Source: Mucilaginibacter arboris
Lineage (GTDB): Bacteria; Bacteroidota; Bacteroidia; Sphingobacteriales; Sphingobacteriaceae
DNA: 64,000 bases
NCBI RefSeq assembly: GCF_009754915.1
Contig: NZ_WPIK01000008.1
Location: 1 to 64,000 of the forward strand
Reading direction: 5' to 3'
Shown in pieces: positions 41,974 through 51,005 of the stretch (position 1 is its first letter; each line of letters opens with the position of its first letter). Under the pieces are notes generated by a model. The model saw only the letters and a list, made by a program, of their open reading frames with translations. It was not told the origin of the DNA and did not search any database. A program made the translations under genes and the position numbers.

Positions 41974-43953
41974 TCAGGAAATAACCGGATGTGGTTCTAC
42001 CCGTTTTAAGGTAAAATTAGAAAACGGGTTAACAACCAAAGGTATTTTTTCTATGCGCGTTTCGCTGGTATCTAATCCGTAAGCTTGTGCATCAGACAAG
42101 GCATAATGTTTAATGGCGAAATAGCTACGTAGGATAAAACCTTCTTTCAGGCTGAACTCGTTTTCGTAGGAAAGGAATTTCTCCAACAAAACAAAGCGAA
42201 AATCAGCAGCCAGGTTATATTGGCTTAAAGATTCATACGGACTGGTAATATCGAGTTCTTTGTTGGCAACCATTTCCTGTACAACTTTCCGGAACAGGAC
42301 ATTAATACGTGGTTGTATACGGAAACCAAGCCTGAACTCTACCCGGATAATTTTGTCTTCTGCAAGTTCTTCAATGCTGTACTCCATTGTGTAAGGGTCA
42401 TCAGCTCTTTCAATATGAATGAACCAGTAAACATCGGCCCGTTTTGGCATCCTGCTGAATATGGAATACAGTATTTTCTGTTCAATTTGTTTACTGTTGT
42501 TTGCTTTGGTAAGATAGATGAGGTGCGTTGCAAATTTCGGTATCGATTCTTCTGCACTTAATGCTTTAAACATCGGTATTTTATCTTTCAGGTCGATAAA
42601 ATGCAGCAGCCTGTTATTAATTTTTCTGGCCCGGTACCAAATGTACATGGTAAAAATTAACCCGACTTCAAAAACCAAAAAGAACAAACGTTTTAATAAT
42701 TTAACAGCATTGGCAACAAAAAAGGAACCTTCTACAGAAACAAAAACACAAAGAATGATAATTACTAACCATAAAGGCCAGTGTTTAACATAGCGCATAA
42801 AATAATAGATCAGGAGGGTAGTCATCAACATAGCCACTGTAATTGAAAATCCGTATGCAGCAGTCATAGCTTCAGATGTTTTGAAATAAAGGGAAACAGC
42901 AATGCACCCGAAACACAACAGCCAGTTAATACTTGGAATATAAATCTGTCCGCGGATATCGCTTGGAAATTTAATTGTAACACGCGGCCAGAAATTCATG
43001 CTTACTGCTTCGCTGATTAGGGTGAACGAACCACTAATTAAAGCCTGGCTGGCAATAATGGTGGCAAAGGTTGCCAGGATAATGCTCGGAATTAAAAAAG
43101 CATGCGGCACGATCTGAAAGAATGGATTTATATCGGTAAAAGAAGTACCGGCTGGCTGCAGCAGGACCCATGCGCCCTGACCCAAATAATTCAGCATTAA
43201 AGTAGTTTTAACAAAAATCCAGCTCACCTGGATGTTCTTCCGGCCACAATGCCCTAAATCAGAATAAAGTGCTTCGGCACCTGTTGTACATAAAAATACA
43301 GCGCCCAATAACCAAAACCCGCGCGGATGCCCGGTTAACAGGGCAAAACCATAACAGGGGTTTAGGGCTTTAAATATTGGGGGATACTGTATAATTTGTA
43401 AAGTTCCAAGCAAGCCTAACATCAAAAACCAAAGCAGCATTACTGGGCCAAAAGCAGAACCGATAACTTTTGTACCAAACTGCTGGAAAAAGAAAAGCAG
43501 CAGGATAATGCCAATCACGATGGTTAAAATCAATTCTTTTCCAGGAATAATATACGAGGCTAATGCAGGGACCAAATGCAGGCCTTCAATGGCAGAAGTA
43601 ACCGAAATGGGTGGCGTAATGATGCCATCGGCCAGTAAAGTACCGGCACCGATAATGGCAGGTACAGCAAGCCATTTTCCGTATCGCCGAACAAGGGCGT
43701 ACAAAGAAAAAATACCACCTTCGCCTTTATTATCAGCCTGCAACGTGATAAAAATATATTTAAAAGTAGTTTGAAGCGTTAGCGTCCAGAAAACACAGGA
43801 AATAGAACCTAATACCAGTTCCTGGTTCACTTTTCCGCCTTCAGTTAATAAGGTCTGGAAAACATATAGTGGAGAAGTACCAATATCACCGAAGATAATA
43901 CCCAATGTAACCAGCACACCAGCGGCCGAAAGTTTTTTAAGATGAGAACTCAT
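41974..43953 (-). CDS. kup: Kup-type potassium uptake protein
   Basis: 659 aa. SAAGVLVTLGIIFGDIGTSP starts helix 1, the KUP/HAK/KT hallmark; DNKGEGGIFSLYALVRRYGKW and GADGIITPPISVTSAIEGL-type motifs (LADGIITPPISVTSAIEG) follow. Twelve helices occupy about residues 1-440, then a cytoplasmic tail of about 210 residues. It is a proton-coupled K+ importer of the inner membrane. It is divergent from the sigma54-type regulator across a 482-base gap with two repeats and a palindromic site, and lies next to kdp. Confidence 0.96.
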   Translation of the reverse strand: MSSHLKKLSAAGVLVTLGIIFGDIGTSPLYVFQTLLTEGGKVNQELVLGSISCVFWTLTLQTTFKYIFITLQADNKGEGGIFSLYALVRRYGKWLAVPAIIGAGTLLADGIITPPISVTSAIEGLHLVPALASYIIPGKELILTIVIGIILLLFFFQQFGTKVIGSAFGPVMLLWFLMLGLLGTLQIIQYPPIFKALNPCYGFALLTGHPRGFWLLGAVFLCTTGAEALYSDLGHCGRKNIQVSWIFVKTTLMLNYLGQGAWVLLQPAGTSFTDINPFFQIVPHAFLIPSIILATFATIIASQALISGSFTLISEAVSMNFWPRVTIKFPSDIRGQIYIPSINWLLCFGCIAVSLYFKTSEAMTAAYGFSITVAMLMTTLLIYYFMRYVKHWPLWLVIIILCVFVSVEGSFFVANAVKLLKRLFFLVFEVGLIFTMYIWYRARKINNRLLHFIDLKDKIPMFKALSAEESIPKFATHLIYLTKANNSKQIEQKILYSIFSRMPKRADVYWFIHIERADDPYTMEYSIEELAEDKIIRVEFRLGFRIQPRINVLFRKVVQEMVANKELDITSPYESLSQYNLAADFRFVLLEKFLSYENEFSLKEGFILRSYFAIKHYALSDAQAYGLDTSETRIEKIPLVVNPFSNFTLKRVEPHPVIS

Positions 43954-44017
43954 ATTATGAAAAAGTGGGAGGGAACAGTTAAGCAGAAAAAAACCGGCGT
44001 TGTAAATAAAAATGGCA

Positions 44018-44040
44018 ATACTTCTTTTACAAGCATATTT
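44018..44040 (+). repeat. element variant (ATACTTCTTTTA)
   Basis: Core variant at 44018-44029 in the kup leader; right half degenerate (CATATTTTT). Confidence 0.7.
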
Positions 44041-44186
44041 TTACTTTTCTTTCTAAAATTAAAATAGCAATTTCTGGTAAACCGGCTAAAAATATGCCTA
44101 TCATGCCGGCCAGAAGTAATTTGATCCTAAGCTGCTGATAATTAGCTTACTATCTTTTATAAAGATTAGGTTAATAAAAAGAGCAC

Positions 44187-44222
44187 ACAATCATTTTGAT
44201 AATATCCTATCAAAATGATTGT
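44187..44222. promoter_or_regulatory. 15-bp inverted repeat carrying two TATCA-N3-TGAT sites
   Basis: ACAATCATTTTGATA (44187-44201) and TATCAAAATGATTGT (44208-44222) pair perfectly around ATATCC, between divergent kup and the response regulator. The half-site TATCA-N3-TGAT recurs before kdp at 46216. It may be the binding site of the neighbouring regulator. Confidence 0.6.
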
Positions 44223-44303
44223 ATTAAAATAATAAGAGTGCAAAAGCAAAAAACTACTGAAAAATTTTTCTTTGTTGGTTGAAGTTGATAACTGCTGAAT
44301 TAA

Positions 44304-44327
44304 ATACTTCTTTTACACAAGCAATTT
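44304..44327 (+). repeat. element variant (ATACTTCTTTTA)
   Basis: Core variant at 44304-44315 in the leader of the response-regulator gene; right half degenerate (GCAATTTTC). Confidence 0.7.
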
Positions 44328-44435
44328 TCTTATCCGATAAGAGGAGGTTTATCTGCAATCCGGAAAAAACCAATTTGTGGATTATAATTTGTTGATGTCT
44401 GATATTAATTTCGTTAAAAAATCCACTTCTGTCCA

Positions 44436-45785
44436 ATGCAAAAAGGTAGGTTATTAATTATTGATGATGCAGAACGGCTACGCAAGCTGCTTTCCCGTAT
44501 CTTGCAGTTAGAAGGATATGAAGTTTTTGAAGCTGCAACAGCGAAAGAAGGCTTAAAAAAATTAGAGCAGGAAACGATAGAAGTAATTGTAAGCGACGTA
44601 AAATTACCAGACAGTAACGGAATTGAACTGACCAAAAAAATAAAAGCAAGCTGGCCCGAAACAGAAGTGATTGTTTTAACTGCTTTTGGAACAATTAGCG
44701 ATGGTGTAACAGCTATGAAACACGGTGCTTTTGATTATATTACCAAGGGTGATGATAATGAAAAAATCATCCCATTAATTAGCAAGGCCATGGATAAAGC
44801 GCTTTTGCAGCGGCGCGTAAACGAACTCGAAAATAAACTAAGCAGCCGTTTTGGCTTTGAGCGTATTATCGGAACGTCTGCCGCCATAACAGAAGCTGTT
44901 GATCTTGCCCGCAAAGTAGCCGCAACAGATACAACCGTATTACTGCTTGGCGAAACCGGAACAGGTAAAGAAATATTTGCAGAGGCGATACATCAAAGCA
45001 GTCGGCGCAAGGCTAAATCATTTGTAGCTGTAAACTGCAGCGCTTTTACCAAAGAGTTATTAGAAAGCGAGTTGTTTGGCTATAAAGCCGGAGCTTTTAC
45101 CAATGCCTTAAAAGATAAAAAGGGGCTTTTTGAAGAAGCCAGCGGCGGAACTATTTTTTTAGATGAAATTGGCGAATTAGACCAGGACTTACAGGCAAAG
45201 TTGCTTCGTGTACTCGAATCGCAGCAGTTTATTAAAATTGGCGATACCAAACCAACATCGGTTAACGTACGCATTATTGCTGCAACAAATCGAAACCTGC
45301 TTACAGAAACGGCAAAAGGTACCTTTCGTTCAGACCTTTATTATCGTTTATCGGTATTTCAAATCACGCTGCCTCCTTTACGGGAACGGAAAAAAGACAT
45401 TAAATTGCTGGCCGCCTATTTTTTACAGTATTTTGCCGGAAAGGTAAAAAAGCAATTGCCATTTTTAAGCAGGGCTTTTATTGAAAAGCTGGAAGCCTAT
45501 TCCTGGCCAGGGAACATCCGGGAACTGAAAAATATTATTGAACGCACAATTATTTTATCAGGCGACAATGGTGCGGATGAAGCTTTACTGCCCGATGGTT
45601 TGCAGGAACCTGCAGTTTCACAGGTTTCAGGTACGCATTCTGTGTTTGATTTGGCTTCCGTAGAAAAACTTCATATTCAACGCATATTGAACCATACCAG
45701 AGGTAACCGGGCAGAAACAGCCCGTTTATTAAATATAGGTATAGCAACTTTATACCGTAAACTTAAAGAATACGATCTGGATTAA
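44436..45785 (+). CDS. sigma54-interacting response regulator (NtrC family)
   Basis: 449 aa. Receiver domain 1-120 with phospho-acceptor Asp in VSDVKLPDSNG (about 53) and LTAFGTISDGV. AAA+ domain about 140-375: Walker A GETGTGKE, the sigma54 loop reads GAFTNA instead of the usual GAFTGA, Walker B TIFLDEIGE, and the arginine finger region FRSDLYYRL. A Fis-type helix-turn-helix ends the protein (GNRAETARLLNIGIATLYRK). It lies just upstream of kdp and divergent from kup, so it probably replaces KdpE. Partner kinase likely the gene at 52152. Confidence 0.92.
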   Translation: MQKGRLLIIDDAERLRKLLSRILQLEGYEVFEAATAKEGLKKLEQETIEVIVSDVKLPDSNGIELTKKIKASWPETEVIVLTAFGTISDGVTAMKHGAFDYITKGDDNEKIIPLISKAMDKALLQRRVNELENKLSSRFGFERIIGTSAAITEAVDLARKVAATDTTVLLLGETGTGKEIFAEAIHQSSRRKAKSFVAVNCSAFTKELLESELFGYKAGAFTNALKDKKGLFEEASGGTIFLDEIGELDQDLQAKLLRVLESQQFIKIGDTKPTSVNVRIIAATNRNLLTETAKGTFRSDLYYRLSVFQITLPPLRERKKDIKLLAAYFLQYFAGKVKKQLPFLSRAFIEKLEAYSWPGNIRELKNIIERTIILSGDNGADEALLPDGLQEPAVSQVSGTHSVFDLASVEKLHIQRILNHTRGNRAETARLLNIGIATLYRKLKEYDLD

Positions 45786-45814
45786 AAGCTTTTTAGTTAC
45801 GATAAGAAACCCTA

Positions 45815-45840
45815 ATGCTTCTTTTAGCACTATAAATTTA
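45815..45840 (+). repeat. ATGCTTCTTTTA element
   Basis: An exact core at 45815-45826, spacer GCACT, right half ATAAATTTA, 29 bases past the regulator stop and adjacent to the IS256 relic. Confidence 0.85.
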
Positions 45841-45844
45841 GTAT

Positions 45845-46060
45845 TTATACAGTTTTTTAAAAGGTGTTTTCTGAAGTAAATGCTCCTTTTGTTTGGCCAC
45901 TTTTCTAACCTTGCGGGTGAAATCCTTTTACAGAATGGGTGGTGTAGATCACCCTTCTAAGGCGTATCGCACCTGAAAAAAGTGGACAGGTTTTCCCGGT
46001 TATTGTACCGGTAAGAAATCAAAACGGGATATTTCTTTCCCCATTTCTCGTACAGGCCAT
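45845..46060 (-). pseudogene. relic of an IS256-family (Mutator) transposase
   Basis: Conceptual translation of the minus strand across several frameshifts gives WGKKYPVLIS at 46043-46014, ENLSTFF near 45979-45999, RRVIYTTHSVKGFHPQ at 45959-45911, TKGAFTSEN at about 45870-45896, and LKKLY near 45848-45862. In the same order, intact IS256-type transposases end with WGKKYP, NLSTFF, RRVIYTTNIIEGFHRQ, TKGAF and LLKLLYLA. Stops and frameshifts between the blocks show long decay. No terminal inverted repeats or target duplication were found. Confidence 0.8.
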
Positions 46061-46147
46061 CAGGTTCTCGTAACTCTGGTCCTTGGGTTTAGCCTGCAAT
46101 CAGCTAAGCATCTTTCCAAAAATAGTATTTCAGCTTTGCTGTTTTTT

Positions 46148-46165
46148 ACCTGATAAAAGAAGCAT
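46148..46165 (-). repeat. ATGCTTCTTTTA element, reverse
   Basis: An exact reverse core at 46154-46165 with a short right half (TTTACC). It lies on the far side of the IS256 relic from the copy at 45815, so a facing pair brackets the relic. Confidence 0.8.
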
Positions 46166-46215
46166 TGAAATACAGGGCCCATTTAAACAGCTTCTGTTTC
46201 ATTTTAATAATAACC

Positions 46216-46228
46216 TATCAAACTGATA
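46216..46228. promoter_or_regulatory. TATCA-N3-TGATA palindrome upstream of kdp
   Basis: TATCAAACTGATA, preceded by CC as at 44206. The same half-site order occurs twice upstream of kup. It lies about 90 bases ahead of the possible sigma54 promoter, a usual enhancer distance. Confidence 0.55.
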
Positions 46229-46304
46229 AGCATAATTTAGTTTATTACGCTTTTTTGTTTTTTTATTTCGTTCATTATTAGATCGTTATTAAAAAAAATA
46301 CAGC

Positions 46305-46321
46305 TTGGCATTGGCTTGGTA
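46305..46321 (+). promoter_or_regulatory. possible sigma54 promoter of the kdp operon
   Basis: TTGGCA at 46305-46310 matches the -24 box. TGGTA at 46317-46321 aligns with the -12 box with two mismatches; the spacing of the invariant G positions (307 to 319) is correct. Tentative. Confidence 0.45.
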
Positions 46322-46347
46322 TATCTCCTCGTAAAATCATAATTTTT

Positions 46348-46440
46348 ATGGATGTTATACTCACAATCATTTATGTACTATCCTTTATAGTCATATTCTG
46401 GCTCTTCTTTAAAGCAGTTAATTATTTCGAAAAAATCTAA
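46348..46440 (+). CDS. 30-aa single-helix peptide at the head of kdp operon
   Basis: ATG to TAA, 30 residues: MDVILTIIYVLSFIVIFWLF then FKAVNYFEKI. One hydrophobic helix and a short basic/acidic tail. It lies six bases ahead of kdpF with no other gene between. It resembles KdpF in size but not in sequence. A small membrane partner of the Kdp ATPase is plausible but unproven. Confidence 0.6.
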   Translation: MDVILTIIYVLSFIVIFWLFFKAVNYFEKI

Positions 46441-46445
46441 CCGCC

Positions 46446-46523
46446 ATGATCGCATTATTCATTGTGGCCATAGCCGTGTTTGTTTACATGGTGTACGTGC
46501 TGCTTAAACCCGAAAATTTTTAA
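46446..46523 (+). CDS. kdpF: KdpF, small subunit of the K+-transporting ATPase
   Basis: 25 aa: MIALFIVAIAVFVYMVYVLL then KPENF, very close to the usual KdpF pattern (one helix ending LLKPEKF). It stabilises the KdpFABC complex in the inner membrane. Eleven bases before kdpA. Too short for ordinary gene calling. Confidence 0.88.
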   Translation: MIALFIVAIAVFVYMVYVLLKPENF

Positions 46524-46534
46524 TTTTTAAAACG

Positions 46535-48250
46535 ATGAACACTGAAATTTCAGGTGTAATATTTACCTACCTACTCACACTTGCAATTGCCATACCGCTT
46601 GGACGATATATATCCAGAGTATTTAAAGGCGAAAAAACATGGCTTGATTTTATGGCCCCCATTGAACGTTTTATTTTTCGCTTTAGTGGCATCGATGCCA
46701 AAAAGGAAATGAACTGGAAACAGCATTTATTCGCCCTGCTTACAATCAATAGTGTATGGCTTATTTATGCTTTTATTTGTTTAATGGCGCAGGGCCACCT
46801 GCCGCTTAATCCCGATGGTAATGCAGGCCAGTCTGCAGATACAGCCTTTAATACCGCTATCAGTTTCCTTGTAAACTGTAATCTTCAGCATTATTCTGGC
46901 GAAAGCGGTGCCACTTATTTTACACAGCATTTTGTGTTTATGTTCCTGCACTTTGCATCTGCTGCTACCGGTATTGCTGCCCTGGTAGTATTGTTTAGGG
47001 CACTAAAAGATAAAGTAACCGATAAACTGGGTAACTTCTGGAATTACTTTCTAAAATCGATCACCCGTTTATTATTGCCTATCTCTTTTATAATTGCTAT
47101 CATCTTTGCTTTTAACGGTATGACTACCAGCTATGCAGGTAAAACTACTTTCATTAGTATGCAGGGCGATACTGTTCACGTATCCCGCGGCCCTGTTGCT
47201 GCCCTGGTTGCCATTAAACATTTGGGTACAAATGGCGGTGGCTGGTTTGGTGCCAATTCGGCCCATCCTATAGAAAACCCTAATTACTTAACCAATACTG
47301 TTGAACTTGTTGCGCAATGCATCATCCCGATTGCGTTGGTATTTGCCCTTGGTTTTTTCCTTAATAAAAAGAAATTCTCCTATGTAATTTTTGGGGTGAT
47401 GACGTTGGGCATGCTGCTCCTGGTTATCCCGACTATAAATGCAGAACTGAATGGCAACCCTGCCATAGCACGTATGGGTATTAGTCAGCCAACAGGGGCA
47501 ATGGAAGGTAAGGAAGTAAGGTTCGGCCCGGTTAACTCTGCTTACTGGAGCATCATGACTACCATTATATCTACAGGTTCTGTAAATTCTATGCATGATA
47601 GCGCAATGCCAGTATCTGGCACCATGATGTTGCTTGCAATGATGGTAAATTGCTTTTATGGAGGATGCGGTGTGGGCATCCTTAACTTCTACATATTTAT
47701 CATCATAGCAGTATTTATATCTGGGTTGATGGTAGGGCGAACACCAGAATTTTTTGGGCGTAAAATAGAAGCAAGGGAAATAAAGATAGCTTCATTAATA
47801 GCTTTACTACATCCTTTTATTATACTGGTTGGCCTTGCAGTATCATCCTATACATTAGTGCATGCACCAAATGCAGATTGGTCTGTAAAACCTGGCTCTT
47901 GGTTAAATAATCCTGGTAATCATGGTTTTTCCGAAATGTTGTATGAGTACACCTCATCTGCAGCAAATAACGGTTCTGGCTTTGAAGGTTTAGGTGATGG
48001 GAACATCTTCTGGAACTATACAACAGGTATCGTAATGATATTAGGCAGGTTTTTACCCATAATTGGCCCGCTGGCAATTGCTGGTTTGTTAGCGAACAAA
48101 AAATACATCCCGGAATCTGCCGGGACACTTAAAAGCGATACTTCAACCTTTGGGGTAATGATCTTCGCGGTTATTGTAATTATTGCGGCATTGTCATTCT
48201 TCCCATCACTTGCATTAGGTCCAATTGCCGAACATTTTTCTTTAAAATAA
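46535..48250 (+). CDS. kdpA: K+-transporting ATPase subunit A
   Basis: 571 aa, about ten helices. The K+ channel-like subunit of KdpFABC. Selectivity-filter loops are visible: [20 protein letters not shown] (about 109-128), [20 protein letters not shown] (about 229-248), [21 protein letters not shown] (about 363-383) and [20 protein letters not shown] (about 477-496). Length is normal. It lies between kdpF and kdpB with tight spacing (2 bases to kdpB). Confidence 0.97.
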   Translation: MNTEISGVIFTYLLTLAIAIPLGRYISRVFKGEKTWLDFMAPIERFIFRFSGIDAKKEMNWKQHLFALLTINSVWLIYAFICLMAQGHLPLNPDGNAGQSADTAFNTAISFLVNCNLQHYSGESGATYFTQHFVFMFLHFASAATGIAALVVLFRALKDKVTDKLGNFWNYFLKSITRLLLPISFIIAIIFAFNGMTTSYAGKTTFISMQGDTVHVSRGPVAALVAIKHLGTNGGGWFGANSAHPIENPNYLTNTVELVAQCIIPIALVFALGFFLNKKKFSYVIFGVMTLGMLLLVIPTINAELNGNPAIARMGISQPTGAMEGKEVRFGPVNSAYWSIMTTIISTGSVNSMHDSAMPVSGTMMLLAMMVNCFYGGCGVGILNFYIFIIIAVFISGLMVGRTPEFFGRKIEAREIKIASLIALLHPFIILVGLAVSSYTLVHAPNADWSVKPGSWLNNPGNHGFSEMLYEYTSSAANNGSGFEGLGDGNIFWNYTTGIVMILGRFLPIIGPLAIAGLLANKKYIPESAGTLKSDTSTFGVMIFAVIVIIAALSFFPSLALGPIAEHFSLK

Positions 48251-48252
48251 AC

Positions 48253-50280
48253 ATGAAAAACTCAAATACATTATTCCAGGGCGAACAGATGAAAGAAGCT
48301 TTGAAGCAATCTTTCATCAAACTAAACCCCCGCGCCCTATTCCGCAACCCGGTGATGTTTACCGTAGAAATCGGAACAGCAGTAATGCTTTTAGTTACCA
48401 TATTTTCCTACGCCAATAAAAGTCAGGGTAGCTTTGCTTATAACTTTACCGTATTCGTTATATTATTATTAACCGTACTGTTTGCAAACTTTGCAGAAGC
48501 TATTGCCGAAGCCCGTGGTAAAGCACAAGCCGAAAGTTTGCGTAAAACCCGAGAAGAAACAACTGCACGTTTGCTGGTAAATGGCAAAGAGCAGCAAGTA
48601 ATGTCGTCCCGGCTTAAAAAAGGCGATGTATTTTTTTGTGAAACAGGCGATAATATTCCTGCAGATGGTGAAATTATTGAAGGTATTGCTACAATTGATG
48701 AATCGGCCATAACCGGCGAATCAGCACCTGTAATAAGGGAATCAGGCGGTGATAAATCATCAGTTACAGGTGGTACTAAAGTTCTGTCAGACAAGATCAA
48801 AGTAATTGTGACTACCCAACCTGGCGAAAGTTTTTTAGACAAGATGATTGCTTTGGTCGAAGGTGCATCGCGCCAAAAAACACCAAACGAAATCGCCCTG
48901 ACTATTCTGCTTGCAGGCTTTACAATAATATTTGTTATCGTTTGTGTTACCCTGAAACCATTTGGCGATTATTCAAATACACCAATTACCATAGCGGCAT
49001 TTATATCCCTTTTTGTTTGTTTGATCCCTACAACTATTGGCGGCCTTTTATCAGCTATTGGTATTGCAGGTATGGAGAGGGCTTTACGCGCCAACGTGAT
49101 CACCAAATCTGGCAAAGCCGTAGAAACAGCCGGGGATTTAGATACTTTATTGTTAGATAAAACCGGCACTATTACTATCGGTAACCGTAAAGCAACTAAT
49201 TTTTATCCGGCAAACGGCGTGAATGAACAGCATTTTATTACTGCTTGTGTCTTAAGTTCGCTGGCTGATGAAACGCCCGAAGGAAAATCAATTGTTGAAC
49301 TGGCCGGACAAGGTCCAAACAAACCATTATCAGTTGCGCCTAAAGATGCTGTGTTTATTAAATTCACTGCAGAAACCCGTTCCAGCGGTTTAGATACATC
49401 TGATGGTTTACGCATTCGTAAAGGCGCCTTTGATTCTATCCGTAACATTGCCATTAAATCCGGCCATACAGTCCCCTCAGAGGTTGAAGATAATGTTAAG
49501 ACTATTTCATCAAACGGTGGTACACCTTTAGTTGTATCGCAAAACGAACAAGTGCTTGGTGTAATAGAACTACAGGATATTATTAAACCTGGTATTGCAG
49601 AACGTTTTGAACGCTTGCGTAAAATGGGTGTTAAAACAGTAATGGTTACTGGCGATAATCCGTTAACGGCCAAGTTTATTGCTGCAAAAGCCGGTGTAGA
49701 TGATTTTATTGCAGAGGCGAAGCCCGAGGATAAAATGAACTATATTAAAAAAGAACAGCAGGCCGGTAAATTGGTAGCGATGATGGGAGATGGTACAAAC
49801 GACGCCCCGGCATTAGCGCAGGCAGATGTTGGAGTAGCCATGAACAGCGGTACACAGGCAGCTAAAGAAGCAGGTAATATGGTTGATTTGGACAACGACC
49901 CAACCAAATTAATCGAGATCGTGGAGATAGGCAAGCAATTGCTGATGACCCGTGGCACACTGACCACTTTTTCCATAGCTAATGACGTGGCTAAATACTT
50001 TGCTATAGTCCCAGCTTTGTTTATGGTTTCCATACCCTCATTAAAAGCTCTAAATATCATGGGTTTATACAGCCCGCAATCAGCAATATTATCAGCAGTA
50101 ATATTTAATGCAATCATTATTCCGATGCTGATACCATTGGCATTAAAGGGTGTGGAATATAAACCGATAGGAGCAAGTGCCTTATTACGCCGTAACTTAC
50201 TGATTTATGGATTAGGGGGCGTGCTTATCCCATTCATCGGTATTAAATTAATTGATTTACTGATAAGCACTATCGTTTAA
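48253..50280 (+). CDS. kdpB: K+-transporting ATPase subunit B (P-type ATPase)
   Basis: 675 aa. The catalytic subunit: phosphorylation motif DKTGT begins at residue 302; TGES actuator loop in [12 protein letters not shown]; hinge [20 protein letters not shown] and [20 protein letters not shown] (P-domain). KdpB hydrolyses ATP to drive high-affinity K+ uptake by KdpA. Full length and no missing residues. Confidence 0.97.
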   Translation: MKNSNTLFQGEQMKEALKQSFIKLNPRALFRNPVMFTVEIGTAVMLLVTIFSYANKSQGSFAYNFTVFVILLLTVLFANFAEAIAEARGKAQAESLRKTREETTARLLVNGKEQQVMSSRLKKGDVFFCETGDNIPADGEIIEGIATIDESAITGESAPVIRESGGDKSSVTGGTKVLSDKIKVIVTTQPGESFLDKMIALVEGASRQKTPNEIALTILLAGFTIIFVIVCVTLKPFGDYSNTPITIAAFISLFVCLIPTTIGGLLSAIGIAGMERALRANVITKSGKAVETAGDLDTLLLDKTGTITIGNRKATNFYPANGVNEQHFITACVLSSLADETPEGKSIVELAGQGPNKPLSVAPKDAVFIKFTAETRSSGLDTSDGLRIRKGAFDSIRNIAIKSGHTVPSEVEDNVKTISSNGGTPLVVSQNEQVLGVIELQDIIKPGIAERFERLRKMGVKTVMVTGDNPLTAKFIAAKAGVDDFIAEAKPEDKMNYIKKEQQAGKLVAMMGDGTNDAPALAQADVGVAMNSGTQAAKEAGNMVDLDNDPTKLIEIVEIGKQLLMTRGTLTTFSIANDVAKYFAIVPALFMVSIPSLKALNIMGLYSPQSAILSAVIFNAIIIPMLIPLALKGVEYKPIGASALLRRNLLIYGLGGVLIPFIGIKLIDLLISTIV

Positions 50281-50306
50281 TACACAAATTTTAAAATCAA
50301 ATTCTC

Positions 50307-50873
50307 ATGAAAACATATTTGTTGCCCTCAGTTAAAATAACTGTTGTCCTGCTCGTGGCCCTGTCTGGCCTGTACCCATTAGCAATAGCAGGAATCGGAA
50401 AGTTTACGCCGGGCCATGGCAATGGTGAAACCATAATTTATAAAAGCCGGGTAGTTGGCTATGCCGGAATAGGACAAAAATTTACCAGGGATGACTATTT
50501 CTGGTCTCGTCCGTCTGCCGTTGATTATAATGCTGCCGGTTCCGGAGGTTCAAACAAAGGCCCTTCCAATCCCGACTACCTGAAGCAGGTGGAAGGCAGA
50601 ATTCAGGATTTTTTAAAGCACAATCCACAAGTAACACGTGCACAAATACCGGCAGAACTGGTTACCGCATCCGGAAGTGGTTTAGATCCAGACCTTTCTC
50701 CCGCAGGGGCACAAGTGCAAATAGCACGCATAGCCAAAGTTCGAAGATTAACAGTTGGACAAGTAACACAACTTGTTAATAGTCATATCGAAAAACCCAT
50801 GCTTGGTTGTTTTGGTCCGTCAAAAGTAAATCTATTAAAACTGAACGTGGCACTTGATGAATTGAAAAAATAG
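50307..50873 (+). CDS. kdpC: K+-transporting ATPase subunit C
   Basis: 188 aa. One N-terminal membrane helix (about 9-29, VTVVLLVALSGLYPLAIAGI-like) and a periplasmic domain with YFWSRPSAVDYNAAGSGGSN and PAELVTASGSGLDPDLSPAG, the KdpC signatures, and a C-terminal GQVTQLVNSHIEKPMLGCFG. It stabilises the complex. Last of the structural kdp genes. Confidence 0.96.
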   Translation: MKTYLLPSVKITVVLLVALSGLYPLAIAGIGKFTPGHGNGETIIYKSRVVGYAGIGQKFTRDDYFWSRPSAVDYNAAGSGGSNKGPSNPDYLKQVEGRIQDFLKHNPQVTRAQIPAELVTASGSGLDPDLSPAGAQVQIARIAKVRRLTVGQVTQLVNSHIEKPMLGCFGPSKVNLLKLNVALDELKK

Positions 50874-50935
50874 TCCAAACCCAGGCATTGGTAGCATTGA
50901 AGATAATGTGCGGATTTTATTTATGAGAAACAGCA

Positions 50936-50960
50936 ATGCTTCTTTTAGCACTAAAAAATT
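50936..50960 (+). repeat. ATGCTTCTTTTA element between kdpC and kdpD-like gene
   Basis: An exact core at 50936-50947, spacer GCAC, right half TAAAAAATT, 63 bases past the kdpC stop, inside what looks like one operon. Confidence 0.85.
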
Positions 50961-51005
50961 GATATTGGTTAAAAGTTCTGATCCAACTATAACAACAAGC
51001 TTACA

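Noticed and set aside
43954-44186. sigma54 promoter for kup
   Set aside because: No -24/-12 pair with correct spacing on the minus strand; the nearest (CTGGCC...GGCA) is two bases too long.
45860-46340. c-di-AMP (ydaO-type) riboswitch upstream of kdp
   Set aside because: I looked for its conserved core because such switches control kdp in other phyla. None is visible; the structured-looking DNA is explained by the IS256 relic.
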